36,244 bases of DNA from Nephromyces sp. MM_2019 (Eukaryota; Apicomplexa; Aconoidasida; Nephromycida), in the NCBI GenBank assembly GCA_015657535.1, contig JADHZB010001268.1:1-36244 (forward strand), given 5' to 3'. A program made the position numbers and the translations under genes. The notes beneath the pieces are model-generated. The model worked only from the letters and a program-made list of their open reading frames with translations. It made no database searches and had not been told where the DNA came from. This document shows positions 11,352-23,232 of this stretch, piece after piece (positions within the stretch are counted from its first letter, which is position 1; every line of letters begins with the position of its first letter).

Positions 11352-13850
11352 AATCTTTTTGTCATTCTAAGCTCACTCTTAATTATGTCTTATTTAACTT
11401 TAAAAATACATCTTTTTCAATTCCTTTCCAAACGATTTTAATTTTTCTTGCGAAAAACATTACAAAATCGAAGCCAAATTAATATAAAAATTATTTTTAT
11501 CCTATTAAATATTATTCTTCATTATAGTTTTAACGAATACTAGAAAAACATAAATTAATTAGTAAATAATTGGCAATACTTATATAACTAGATATTTCTA
11601 AAAGAATTAAGAGTGTTCAATTCAGTAGAGTATTTGAAAAACTCTTTAAGAAGGCCAAATTAAACTAATATGCGTGTTAATACCCAAAATTAATTTCGTA
11701 GTAAAAAAATTTTCCTAACAAATTATATATATAATAGCTTGGTTTTTTGAGGATAGATTAAGGATTCATTTAGAAACAGAAAAATGATAAAGTAAATTGA
11801 TCCTAAAAATTGAAATTAAGCGATCCAAGATTCAAACACATTATATTTTGCAATTATTTATATCTGTCGGTCACAAAATTCAATACTTGAAGCACCAGGA
11901 TACCCAAAATATTTAATTGTAATCATTGAATTGCATTTGATTGTTCACTGGACTTAATGTGGAGTCCCTTTACTGCTTACAATTTGATTTTAATTTGGCT
12001 AAAGTAGTTCTTATTAGGCACAAATGAAATGTGATTATTACACTCAATTAAGGGAGTATATAACCTTAAAAACCCTTTATTTTATGAGTAATTTTTTAAC
12101 CTAAAGTACTACTTCTTATGTGATTCATTTGTAATCTTGACTAGTTGTTGTTGACTTAAATTATTTCTTTAATTATGCAACAAATCAGACTTTATACAGC
12201 TTATGATTGTACAATGTAATTTTTATAAAACTATATTAACTTTTCAACATAAGAATGCCAATTACGGTTTCAACACATTTTTACTTGTTTTGAATTGTTA
12301 GTTCGCAAAGGTTTTTGATGTAGCTTTTGAAAGTAATCCAAATAAAAAAAGGCTTGATATTTGGACTTATGTAATTGGGATCTTAAGCTTTTGTTTTGGA
12401 TCATAATCTTCGAAGTGAGAGAAAGGTATTTAAGAGAGACATAAGAACAATTTCACTGACCTAGGAGTGTATAAAAGTGGTTTAAGAGGTAAGCATAGCT
12501 GACTGCTTGTCCATAAATTGCGCACAATTTTTTACGGTAACTCCAAAACTATGCACAAATTTATAATTTGGTACAAATTGATTATCTTAAATTGATGTCA
12601 CAAAAAATAAATTATTCCGATAGTTTTATCTGTGAATAAAAGTTGCTTAAATTTTTATGAAATAAATTGCTGATTTAATTCTCATTTTTAAATCACAATC
12701 AATTTCCAATATTATTTCCTTTATTGACGATCTCACATGACATAAGAAAGGAAAGGATATTAAATTTTATTTATGATTTACTTTGTAAATATACTTTAAA
12801 AACCTCACCCAATACAAAAATTGAATCAATTTAGGCTTAAGAAAATGTCTAAAAACGCAAAAATTAAAATTTGAAATTGTGGCTTCAAAAGGCTTTTTAT
12901 TTCGTTTTCGAGTTGGAATTCAAACATCTTTCATAAGTTAATAGACTTAAAGGAATCTATTCTATTTAAGAATCTAATAATTTTAGCACTTTGACCGAAT
13001 AATTGACTTGGAATGAGAGAAAAAAAGATGTTAGGAAGGCCATAAAAAAGATATAACGCAACTGAATCCTTGTATAAGGTAAATTATATGGGATATGATT
13101 AAACAAATCGGGATACCAACACCATTTAGCTTGGAAACTGCTCAACCATTACACAATTATGTAATTTTGGGAATTTGTTCATATTTGTGCGATTTATAGC
13201 ATTTATCCATATTTGTGTAATTTTTGCTATTTTCAGATTATAATGAGTAATGTATAATTTAACACACACTTATTAGGCAATTTGAGATTGATGTTGCTCC
13301 TAAAATATAATAGAACATATGTCCAAAAATTTATGTCATTTATACTATTAAATCGGATAGAACTTATGGGATTTTAAGTACTTATTCACAATTTATGTAT
13401 GCTTCTTTATATGCCATAATTCTCATAAAAGTTCTCATTACATCATTTAATTCAAAGCACTTTTAAATAATTTATCAGGCCTAGAATATCTAATTGAAGA
13501 ATTTTTCAGAATATTCAATGATCAATTGAGTGATTTCATGAGAAATTGGATTTGAATACTTTGCCAGAGTAAAATTGAACAATTCAATTGGCAAAAGGAA
13601 CAAATTAAAATATCAAGCAGATTCGCATCAAGTTATGTATCTATTAAAACAAATCACAAGGCCCATAATTTTATCATTAAAAAGATAAAAAGAATGACTC
13701 AATAAATTCAGGTATATTTAGTTAGTTCCAAGAGGAACAAATTTAACAAGTAATTAAATTTACTACACAACTATCAAGCATAATTAAATAAGATAAATAT
13801 ATAGCTCACCTTGTATCAAAAATTAAGTAGGGAATAAATTTTAAGGCAAA
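11352..13850. other. Intergenic, AT-rich, no gene seen
   Basis: About 2.5 kb between two plus-strand genes. It lacks the TG/CA tracts of the other gaps and has no reading frame of convincing composition. The first few hundred bases should hold the AQR 3' UTR. Sequence around 12300-12500 is a little richer in GC, but no exon with splice sites and matching phase could be made from it on either strand. Confidence 0.6.
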
Positions 13851-16028
13851 ATGACTCAAAATGGTTGTAAAAGACTCAACTTGAGGGATTCCAGGTGGTT
13901 TCATAGAAAAAGCTCAAGATTCAATCAAAACAAATTGAGGATTGATAGTAAAAATAAAAATAAATTAATTAAAGATGAAACAACAAAAAATGTCCTCACT
14001 TTGGGTGATATTCCAGAAATAATTAAGATAAAATCTGAAAAAGCTTTGAAGACAAGCAAAACATTTGACAAACAAGAATCATTTGAATTAAACAAAACAT
14101 CTCATTCAAACAATACTATTCATAACGAAATTGATTATGATAATCAAACCACACCAGCAAGGTAAGATAAGTTCATTTACAGGCAAGCATGTTATTAATT
14201 TTTAGTGTAAAATATTTAATTTAAGTTCATTTAATTACTAATTAATTCTAATAAGTCAAATTAATTAATTAAGATATATATTCATATATATGTACGTATC
14301 TCGAGCTTATGTTTGTAAGCAATTATAGCTCCCCACAAAAATACATGTATAAGCATTATTGACTTTGCTGTGAGCAGTAACATATGTTGTTCCTAGATAA
14401 TAATCGATATAAACTCTTGACATGGTAAGATACGCAAGGCCAAAACGTACTGCTCTAATTAATGTTAATATACACAGTTCATTCATTATGTCATGGAAAA
14501 TTAAGCACTTTGTTGTAACAATGTGTGTATTTAAGTATGATAAACAGCGAAACACAATTTTTTTCAGTTATTTCTTTATTTTTTTTACTTAATTACCTCA
14601 CTAACATAAGAAACGACAGGTTTAGCTAGATTTAGCTTTTGTGCTTACAATTGGCGCTGAATATAAACATCACTAGCATCATGAAAAATAACTTGTTTTA
14701 TAAAACAACCACTTTGATGTCACGTTAAACTTTACAGATATAATATTTTCTTAAATTCTGCACTTGGCTTCGATGAATCCACACCAATAACTTCTCCTTA
14801 TGACTCCTCAGCAAACCCTCAACAATTTTTTTATATACCTTGTCAAAGCACAAGAGGCTTGAAGCTGTCACCAAGTAACAAAAAGTTAGATAACCAATCT
14901 AAAACGATAACTGAAAATCAGCTTACCAGTTTCTATGAAACATTGAAAAAAGATAAAATTGGTTTCAAAAAAGTTGAGAAATTTTTGAAAGAAAAAATAT
15001 CTCTTCTTTCGGTTTTACCCCATCAGCAAGAAACCCCAAATTCCCAAGTATTGCTGAACCATGTTAATAAAGTCCCCATAAAGAAATTTTTAGATCACCC
15101 TATTTCAACTACTGGTTCTACAACTATAGGTAGTACTATACCAAAGTCTGATTATGGAGAACCATATAATAAGAATGAAACACATTCAACATCAATATCT
15201 CTAGAGCCTACACCTCACGAGATGAACTCGAATTTAGGCAGCCAACCAGCACCTTCAGCTCAATTGAGCTATCAAGAAAATTCAGCTTTATCAACAAGTA
15301 GTGAAGGCAATTTCATTAAAAATCATTTATCAACATTTTACACAAAGGTTGACTTAAAAGAACCAAACAAAATGGATAGCCTAGAATTGGATAATCTAGG
15401 GGGATCATTTAACGAAGAGCAAAATGCTAACAATTCTCTTCACAAAGAACCCATTAAATCAAATTTCCCCATTTCTAACAGCTTCAAACCAGGCCTGAAT
15501 AACACTCTCTTAACTCAACTAGGTACTAATGGTGTAGAATATGACCCGAATAACATAAAGATTTCACGATCTCCTGATACGAGCCCACAATCACCTGGGT
15601 CATTACCCATGGTTAATGTTGCTTATGCAACATATAATCAATATTTCAAAGATATTCCAGTTCCATATCCACATTCACTAAACTACATCCAGCATAACCA
15701 ATACCCACATAGGCAAGACATGAGAATTGAAAATGGAGTAATGACTTCTATATTGACTCCTGATAATTTCAGAAATCCCCAGCTTCCTCATTTTGCAAAC
15801 AACGGTTCTGATTACAAAAATGACACAACTGCAGGGACAAATAACCAAGGTAATGTTTCGATTAAACTTAATCAAACTTTACTTAATGTTCCTAATTCAA
15901 ATACGATCCGTAACCAATTTTCTTTGAGATCTCCACGAAAGTATTTTTCATCCGTTTGTGCCCGGTTTCAACAGCTATCTAAACAGCAATATGACTGGCT
16001 TTTAAGATCTGAACAGTATAATGATTGA
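13851..16028 (+). CDS. Two-exon gene, Asn/Ser-rich protein of unknown function
   Basis: Exon 1 (13851-14161) starts MTQNGCKRLNLRDSRWFHRK and ends in phase 2 at AG|GTAAGA. Exon 2 (14738-16028) follows the acceptor TTTACAG and restores the frame exactly, creating an Arg codon across the junction, then YNIFLNSALGFDESTP. The spliced product is 533 residues, ending in TGA. The first 35 residues are basic. The middle is disordered-looking, rich in Asn, Ser, Pro and Thr with several SP/TP dipeptides (possible proline-directed phosphorylation sites). The last 30 residues (SPRKYFSSVCARFQQLSKQQ and onward) are more ordered and Gln-rich, the likeliest conserved part. There is no membrane segment or signal peptide. 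I do not recognise a family. The splice-phase agreement and the continuous frame on both sides make the gene itself well supported. Confidence 0.85.
14162..14737 (+). other. Intron 1 of the 13851-16028 gene, with a GC-richer core
   Basis: A 576-nt GT...AG intron (GTAAGA donor, TTTACAG acceptor), the longest resolved here. Its edges are AT-rich like other introns, but 14300-14560 has visibly higher GC and little homopolymer sequence. It also includes an antisense open frame of 82 codons (14555-14307) that lacks an ATG start. It may hide a nested RNA gene, but no tRNA, snRNA or clear snoRNA boxes were seen. Confidence 0.6.
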
Positions 16029-17912
16029 ATAGATAGATCTTACTGACCCTCGTCATATGGTATCAAAACACATTTATCAGCAAATAACTCTAATGGTACA
16101 CTTTACCTTGTGAAAGACTTGAATTATGGGACTAGTTTGAATCAACATATTGTAAATTAAATAACCTTCGGTCTATATTCTACACCTTTATCTTTTACAA
16201 TTGATTTTACTCACAAGATTTATAATTTAATCCTAAATTTGTTTTTTGATAATTTATACATCGCAGCAACAGATGCTCCACTTTGATTAAGTGATATATT
16301 ATCTCCAAAGCATTACACTCAGGTTTAATAAAGTTCAATAGATTACCTATCCTCCACAAAAGAAAACTTGAATACCGAGTGAAAATATTTACATTAATTG
16401 TATTTATTAAATTACACTTTTAAAACCAAGAGAGTTAGAATCAAAATCTCATAAATTTTAATACTTGAGCTTACCTACCTCACAAAAATTATTATTGTAG
16501 CAACTAAGAGATTATATTACTATTTATTTCACAATAATGAAAACTATTTTATACCACATACACGAAAGTTAGTGCACTGGTCATATATATATAATATAGG
16601 TAAACATTAGATTAAACTATACAAGTCTTCTACTAATTTGTATTCATAAAATTTACATTATCGATATGACACAATCTTGCTTTTTACTGAAATCAATTGA
16701 GATTTGCAGAATTAATAACTTCTACAAATCCACTGAAACATTATTTTTCAATATACTATAATTGTAAAATTTTCAATCTCAAATATTGAGAGCTTATGTT
16801 TTTTAAATATTAGGATGATTGAATAGATGAAGTTTTGTTTTTTACTATTGAATTTCCTTTTATAATATTTTTTACTACCATTATTTTTAAGTATTAGCAA
16901 TTATTTAACTGCTACTTCTTAATTTGGATAGAATTGAATCTATCGAAGTAACTATATTATATTCTTTTTATCTGAATTTCAGATTAAACCACACAGGAAA
17001 GTATTCAGTTTATTTTTTTTTCCAGCAGGCTTTCAACTTATATATACACACAGATATATAACACTTGTTTTTTACACTTTATTTACGAGGCTTTTGATTT
17101 TCCCTTTAAAGATTTGACACATTGTTTAGGTGACTCAATCTGTTGTTTCATAAAAATTTAATCTATTTTTTAAAAAAACATTGTAGTAAACCATTTTACT
17201 ATATATGACATTTTTCACATAAAATAAAATCCCATTTTGAATCTAGTGCAGATATAGCACTAGCAGATAAATATTTATATCAATTAAACACGACCTCAAA
17301 TAAGAAGTTTTTATTTACATTTTATCAATGTAAAAATTGAATATTTGAACTATTTTTTGTGAGTTGTTTGAAGTGTTATAATTTAACTTGTTTTTTTTAT
17401 TTCTAATAATTTGCTTATAAAACAAGAGAAAATATAATATCTCATAAAAATAGCATGTTTACACACCTAATAATTATCAAAATTTCTAGTCTAACTTATT
17501 TAAACAGTGCCAATTTGATTATATTACCATCTTCAAAGACCTAATGGACCGTAATAGTTTTTAAGAATATCTGAATTAACATGTAATTATTTATACCCAC
17601 AAATTAAAAATATTTAGCCTTACGTAAATTAGGCCTTAACTGATTATTATAGGACCTAGGGAGTAAAACATATTGTTGATGTAAATTTGTTTTATTAATA
17701 AAATTACTTTAAACGTGATCTAATAGAAACATAAATATATCCATCCTTAGGGACCTGAGTTATAAATGCCTAAATGTAAGTATCAAAGATATATTAGTAA
17801 TATTCAATACAGCTTTGTAATCCTGATCATCCTTGCATAACCATAAATGATTTTCAAATGTTCCGATTGCTCCTTTAATTCTTAGAAAATGATAAGAATA
17901 TTTGATATTTCA
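16029..17912. other. Convergent intergenic region, AT-rich, no gene seen
   Basis: About 1.9 kb between the 3' end of the plus-strand gene and the presumed 3' end of a minus-strand gene. Poly-T and poly-A runs are frequent. The one local structure noticed is a small perfect hairpin at 17243-17263. Confidence 0.55.
17243..17263. other. Small perfect hairpin
   Basis: CTAGTGC and GCACTAG form a 7-bp stem around a 7-nt loop. It stands out only because the surrounding DNA is AT-rich. It could belong to a 3' UTR or be chance. Confidence 0.35.
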
Positions 17913-19637
17913 TTATTTTGGGGGAAAAATTTTACGGGTTTGTGGTAGATTGCTGGAAAAATTCTGATTACTATTAATTGAAATAAGCTTAGGGTTTCTT
18001 ACTGTGAATGCATTGCAAAATTTATTTTCGAGGCACCTATCTAAGGCATCCTTATAAAATTTCAAATTATTACTATTGTACAATTTTTTTATTTCTAGTA
18101 CTTGAAACGAAAAAATGTTGGCAAAGTGTCCAATCAATTGATCTCTTTCACAAATTCCTATTAGTTAATGCAAATTCTTGATGCCCTAACATTTAGCCAC
18201 AACAATAGAACCTTGATAGTTAATCAATATATTTAAGCCCTTCAAATCTGGTCCTTCTAAAACTTTTTTTTTTCTAGTAGCATGATAAGTTTATAAACTA
18301 GTTACATGAAGAAGCTTTAAGATACATCTGTAAAACTTAATTTAGTATTTACTTAGGCTTTTGTTAAAAGCCTTACCATGGAGTTAATTTTAGGAATCGA
18401 GTTTGGTTGAGAATCATCACCACAAAGTGTTGAAACACCATTGTCATGTATCACCAAATTACAATGAATATTTCGGGCACACCTGAAAAAAATTAAAGCC
18501 TTAATTAGCTTGAAAATTTTTTTGATCTTGATTGTTACTCATTTTTCCCATTTTCGATAGTTCTCTTTTTCGGCTCTGAAGCTGGATTCTTGCATTCATA
18601 ATAACTTGGGAGTCAAAAAATGAATGAAGAAAGAGTAATTAGTTTGTAATGAAACATACAGGTTCTTCAAGTTAATAAATTGATTGGAGTAATTAAATTT
18701 ATTTTTATTGCTTTTGACTGAAGAATTCAAGATTGTAGAATTAGTGTGACAAAGGAGATTTTACCTAAACTCAAAATTGTATTCCAAATTTTATTTTTAT
18801 CAAATTTAGCATATGTGATTCCTGAATATTTATTTATTAAATAATCGCAATACAGAATAAAAGCTGTTTGAGATTACTTTGAATGGTTAAGTTTTCTGTC
18901 TCTTTTTGACAAATATAGTCTACGGAAATCAAGTATTGGTTCAATTCATCCTTTGTAAAATATTTTGAAAATTCTTCAGATGGCTCAATCTTTCGAGAAG
19001 TTTAGGCTATAGATAATATTGGGCATTAAGTAAGACATACTTTGCAACTTTCTAGATTGTTACATGCATCTTCTAGGTAGATGTGAGTTAATGGGAAGTC
19101 TTATTTCTTATATTAGATAAATTTCACTATTTACAAAATTCGAACAAACAATTTTTGGTCGAATTAGCTGAAAGATCAATTAGACTTCCTCCCAATATCT
19201 TTAAATAAGTGCCTTTGCTGCAACTCTATCACTTATGTTAGACAAAGTATGAATCTAGGAATACCAAAATCATCTAACCAAATTTAATGGATTCATGATT
19301 TTACTTTGTACTTGTCTAAAAGACTTAGGTGTAGACACTGTAAATGTTTTTGTGTTAAATCATTTCTTAAGATTAGCTTTGAGGAACTCATACTTGAATT
19401 GCTGGTTTCGGATACATATTTATTATCGTGTATTGCAAGATATCCTTTGTTTTTACATAAAGCATGACTGATTAAAACATGGTCATTGCAAAGTGAAAAT
19501 ATAAAAGATAACAAAATGGATATCGCTCCCTCTTTTAATTTCATATCTGAAAGTATTGAAATGAATTTAGCAAAAGAAATGTATGGTAACTTAGTTAAAA
19601 GAGAAGAAAAAATACTTTTGTATGATGATCTTATAAC
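17913..19637 (-). CDS. Tentative multi-exon gene of unknown function
   Basis: Several coding-like pieces on the minus strand join with matching splice phases: 19637-19305 (phase 0 out, donor GTAAAA), 19167-19135, 18989-18878, 18821-18765, 18717-18660 and 18482-18377 (donor GTAAGG). They read, in part, CNDHVLISHALCKNKGYLAI, then EEFSKYFTKDELNQYLISVD, then LCARNIHCNLVIHDNGVSTL. A last piece, within 18157-17913, contains FYKDALDRCLENKFCNAF and ends at TAA. The path between 18377 and 18157 is not resolved. The first exon may begin at the ATG at 19544, which is 245 nt after the stop of the upstream exonuclease gene. Implied introns are mostly 46 to 180 nt. I do not recognise a family; weak echoes of kinase, MutL and Hus1-type motifs did not hold up. 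Exon choice is uncertain. Confidence 0.45.
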
Positions 19638-19788
19638 CTACACGGGTAAATAATTTTAATATAAAATTGTAGTGGAATTTTCCATTTATCCTAAACTTTT
19701 TTGATTGTACATACAACAATGTTGAAGATAATAATGGTGATATTTAAGTCATGAAAAATAATTGATCCCAATAACTGAACATCGTTTT

Positions 19789-22700
19789 CTACACAGTGTC
19801 AATTAGTCTTTTAATGAGGCAGTTAGCAGGGAGTTTTTGAGGTTCGATTTTTGGGCTAAGGACCCGATTGATATCTTGCAATTCCTGATCTGTGATTTTC
19901 CAGTAATTGGATCGATTTTTAGATTCAATTTCAATTGAGTACCACCATTCCTCAGATAGTTGTGATTTCTGTATGTATTTTTTTGTATGAATTAATTATA
20001 TTATTTAAAAAAATGTAGGATAAATTCAAGTTTTAATTATGTGTGTGAAATTGTAAAATTATAAAAGCAATAAACATAAATAGCACAAGTTAAATCTGGT
20101 ATAAAATTCTCTTAATGGATTCATTAACTTACTAATTTTTCAAAGAGAGGGATTAGCTGTCTAACATCGAAACCCGCATAAATAAGGAGTGTAGGGTGCA
20201 TAGGTCGTTGCCTGAAAGCAGAGTATGTACCTCCAGAGCGAGGCTCATAAAGCCTCTTAGCATATAAATCCAGATTCTCCACAAATTGGGATTGTTCCGG
20301 GGAGAAAATATTATAAGTTTGGGTAACGTTAGTCATTCCTTTTAAGTATGTAGAGTTTAAGCCCCTATGTTGCCTAAGTGCAAGTTCAACCTGAATAGAA
20401 ATGATTTAAAAGTGTTACAAGTTCGTTAATTAGTTTTTATCAAAGGAACATAAAGGTAAGGTTCATGTTAAATGATAGTAGCATACCAATTGAACATCAA
20501 TTAAAGAGTATATTTGAGTACCAAATTGATGGTAAAGGGCATCGACATCGTTTCTACGTGTATTAAAAGAAATTTTAGTTAATCGTATATGAAAGTAAAA
20601 ATGCTTCCTGTAGCTCAAATGAGTTCAAAAATCTAATGAACTTTAGTTTAAAATATGAGATTTACTAATTCTATAAAAATAAATTAACAGTTCAAAAGCT
20701 AAACCCGTGTAAATAAAATTGTCAAAAAGGAAGCATATGGGATACATTAAGTTATACTTACCTCGCATCGAAGAAGAGTTTAAATATACTCGAATCACTG
20801 AAGAACTTTTTAAGGTTATACCCATCTGGGGTAGATATTTCGAATACCTCGTTTCCAATTGAGAGCATATCGATTACAAAAGTTGTTCCTGTCCAAGGGT
20901 TATTGGCTGAAAAGGACTTATGAATAGTTTTATCCATTAAATTTTTTGAGAAGAAATTACTATCAGAGAAAAGTGGAAATCCAGAATCTGAGAAACTGAG
21001 TAGTGCCTGTGAGTCAATGTTTAATTCAGATGTGCTGTAAGAGTTTTGAGGGTGGTTTAAGCCTATGATATCTTTAGAAAAGTCTTCACCAATTGCCATT
21101 TGCATAAGACACATCTGCCCTTCACGTCCTAGCTGAAAACCCTCGCAATCAATAGAGACAATAGGACATCTATAACCAGGAGGTATAAACTTTATTTTAT
21201 TCTTTGATTTGAGTTCCTGTAATATTTGGCAACGTTTCTTATAATTCATAAGCTTCCTAAGTAATTGGAGGATGCCATAAGAATCTCTTATGAAATAAAT
21301 AGTGAAGTCTGAATTAATATACTCCCGGCTCCGATTGGAGGTAAATGGCAAAAGAGTCTTCTCATTAATGACACTAAAATATGAGAAATAATCAAAAAAT
21401 CTTTTATAAATTACTTCGTCCCTAAATTGATGGCCAGAATTGAGAGTTTTAGAGGCCAAGTATGCACTTAAAGCTTTGAGTTCATGACAATAGCCAATTA
21501 TAAACATGATAATATCAAATGGCCACTTTTTCGCAGCTTTACACAAAGCATCCTTCAAGCTATTTATTGTGATCTGATCATCTGAAGATTGTTTCAGCAC
21601 AAAATATAAATGGTTCGTTGATCTTTTACAAAGTGCATAGACGAAACTATCCGGGCTTATTAGTCTTTCAGATTTTCTAAATTGACTGTTATAATTGTCT
21701 TCTTTGATAACTGAGATTGCAAAATGGCTTGAAAACTTAAAAGAGTGATTAGATTCGATAAATATTGAAAATATTTGGGAAAGCCACTTCGCCATAATGC
21801 ATCTGAACCTGCTTTGCTTTCCGTTTTTCATTTTAATAGGCATATTAAAAATGAATTTTAAAGAAACAACTTTTGTGAAAGCTTTAATCTTGTCAGATCC
21901 TAAAATTGGTTCAAATGTTTTAGACTGTAGATTGTAATTAGGATTTACTTGTCCTACAGTTTTAAATTTTGTAACTTCACTGAAATGTTCATTGGTTTGA
22001 AAACTAATGCTTTTTGGTAATGATCCAAAGTACCATTTGTCAAACAATTCTGGTGATTGGACGAAATTAGTATAATTAGGATTTATGGATGGATTATAAA
22101 TTGAAAATGTTTCTCCTTGTCTCAATTGATCGAATGATTTCAAAAAAAGTGGATAAGGCCATTCATCAGAGATAGTTTTATAACTTGAGCTAGTGGAGAT
22201 AATACTTTGGCTATTATCATTAAGTGGCGATACAAGTGAATATTCAAAAGGCTTGTCAAGTTCGTCATAAATATTGATGGACTTTAAGTTCTTGGTTGGT
22301 ATGGACGTTGAAGATTGAGGTGTTTTCAAGTTTTGAGGTGGTTTATCTAACCGATTAGAATTGATTGTAATCTTAGGGGGCATTGCAGGACTTTTTGGTC
22401 TCCCTGAATTCCGAGTTAAAGATGATTCTGAAATTCTTTGGGAAGAAATTTTAGGCTTTTGATGGGTTCGAACCTCAAACTTGGCTGGGGCTAAGATGCC
22501 TGAACATGAGCACCAAAAGCAATAGGTTTCCAAGATTGATGCTAACTGCTCAGCAGCTAATTGAATTAGGAACTTTTCAAGTCGGCTTGTGTTGAGTTTA
22601 TACCAGATTCTTTTTATTCTGTTCATCAATATAATAAAAAGGGTCTCCAGAATGCTTTCAAATAATTCTCCAAAGACGCTTATAATGACCTTTGTGCATG

Positions 22701-23232
22701 CATCCATAACGAGGGCAGGAGACGGTAAGTTGACGCTGGTCCATTCACGTCGTGGATTGTTTGCCCTTCCAATTCTTAACTGATTAAGTGTACATCCTTC
22801 ACCAGAGCTCAACTCTTTGATGTCATTTAATGAGCAATGGATAATTTTCATAGGTTCTGAAAGGTGGTTTTGGACTTGAATACTACTTTTTAAATAGTGT
22901 TTAGATAGATTATTATAATTATAAATATCTCGTTTCAAGTAGAATTCTGGTGTCAAAATTTTGAAGAATTTATCTAATTGATTCTCTACAACTGATATAG
23001 CCTTTTGACGGAGAGCCTGTGATTGTTCTGCCGTCTGAACCTTGTGAGTACTCGGATTATAGCTATTTTGGAATTTAGATTCTTCATTTTTTGTGTGCTT
23101 TTTATTTGTTAAGCCTGTGACAAGTTCGGGTAAAGGGAGGGTGAAGACTAGCTTAGATAAGATCTCCTGTGTACTCCTTGGCCAAGTGTATAGCTTGACG
23201 TTGTGAGTTGAATGCATAACATTGAGGTCCAT
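19789..23232 (-). CDS. DEDDy 3'-5' exonuclease (RNase D/EXD/Egalitarian-like), four exons
   Basis: Exons at 23232-20762, 20553-20487, 20390-20133 and 19968-19789 join in phase (donors GTAAGT, GTATGC, GTAAGT; acceptors TAG, CAG, CAG) into 991 residues ending in TAG. The C-terminal third is a DnaQ-fold nuclease that removes nucleotides from 3' ends with two metal ions. Exo I is SIDCEG (D695, E697), exo II is FFDARNDVDALY (D822 to D826), and exo III is YAGFD (Y917, D921), which makes it DEDDy. Each of the three small 3' exons continues the family pattern, for example DALYHQFGTQIYSLIDVQL. About 690 residues precede the domain: helical, Ser/Asn-rich, with no recognised fold and a Cys/Trp-rich spot CFWCSCSG. 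The gap between exo I and exo II is about 125 residues, roughly twice the usual, through a Ser/Asn-rich insert. The start is the first in-frame ATG. A GTG nine codons earlier is unlikely in a eukaryote, but an upstream exon is possible. Substrate, DNA or RNA, is unknown. Confidence 0.88.

Noticed and set aside
14307..14555. Nested antisense protein gene of 82 residues in the intron
   Set aside because: It starts with GTG, not ATG, matches no family I know, and the intron position suggests noncoding DNA. Kept only as a composition oddity.
18377..18482. MutL/PMS (DNG motif), protein kinase or Hus1-like identity for the tentative minus-strand gene
   Set aside because: The HDNG segment lacks the flanking ATPase motifs of MutL, no kinase lysine or DFG could be placed, and the Hus1 resemblance covers only a few residues in the wrong order.
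20643..20858. A separate 71-residue minus-strand protein
   Set aside because: It overlaps the end of the exonuclease first exon and the following intron in another frame.
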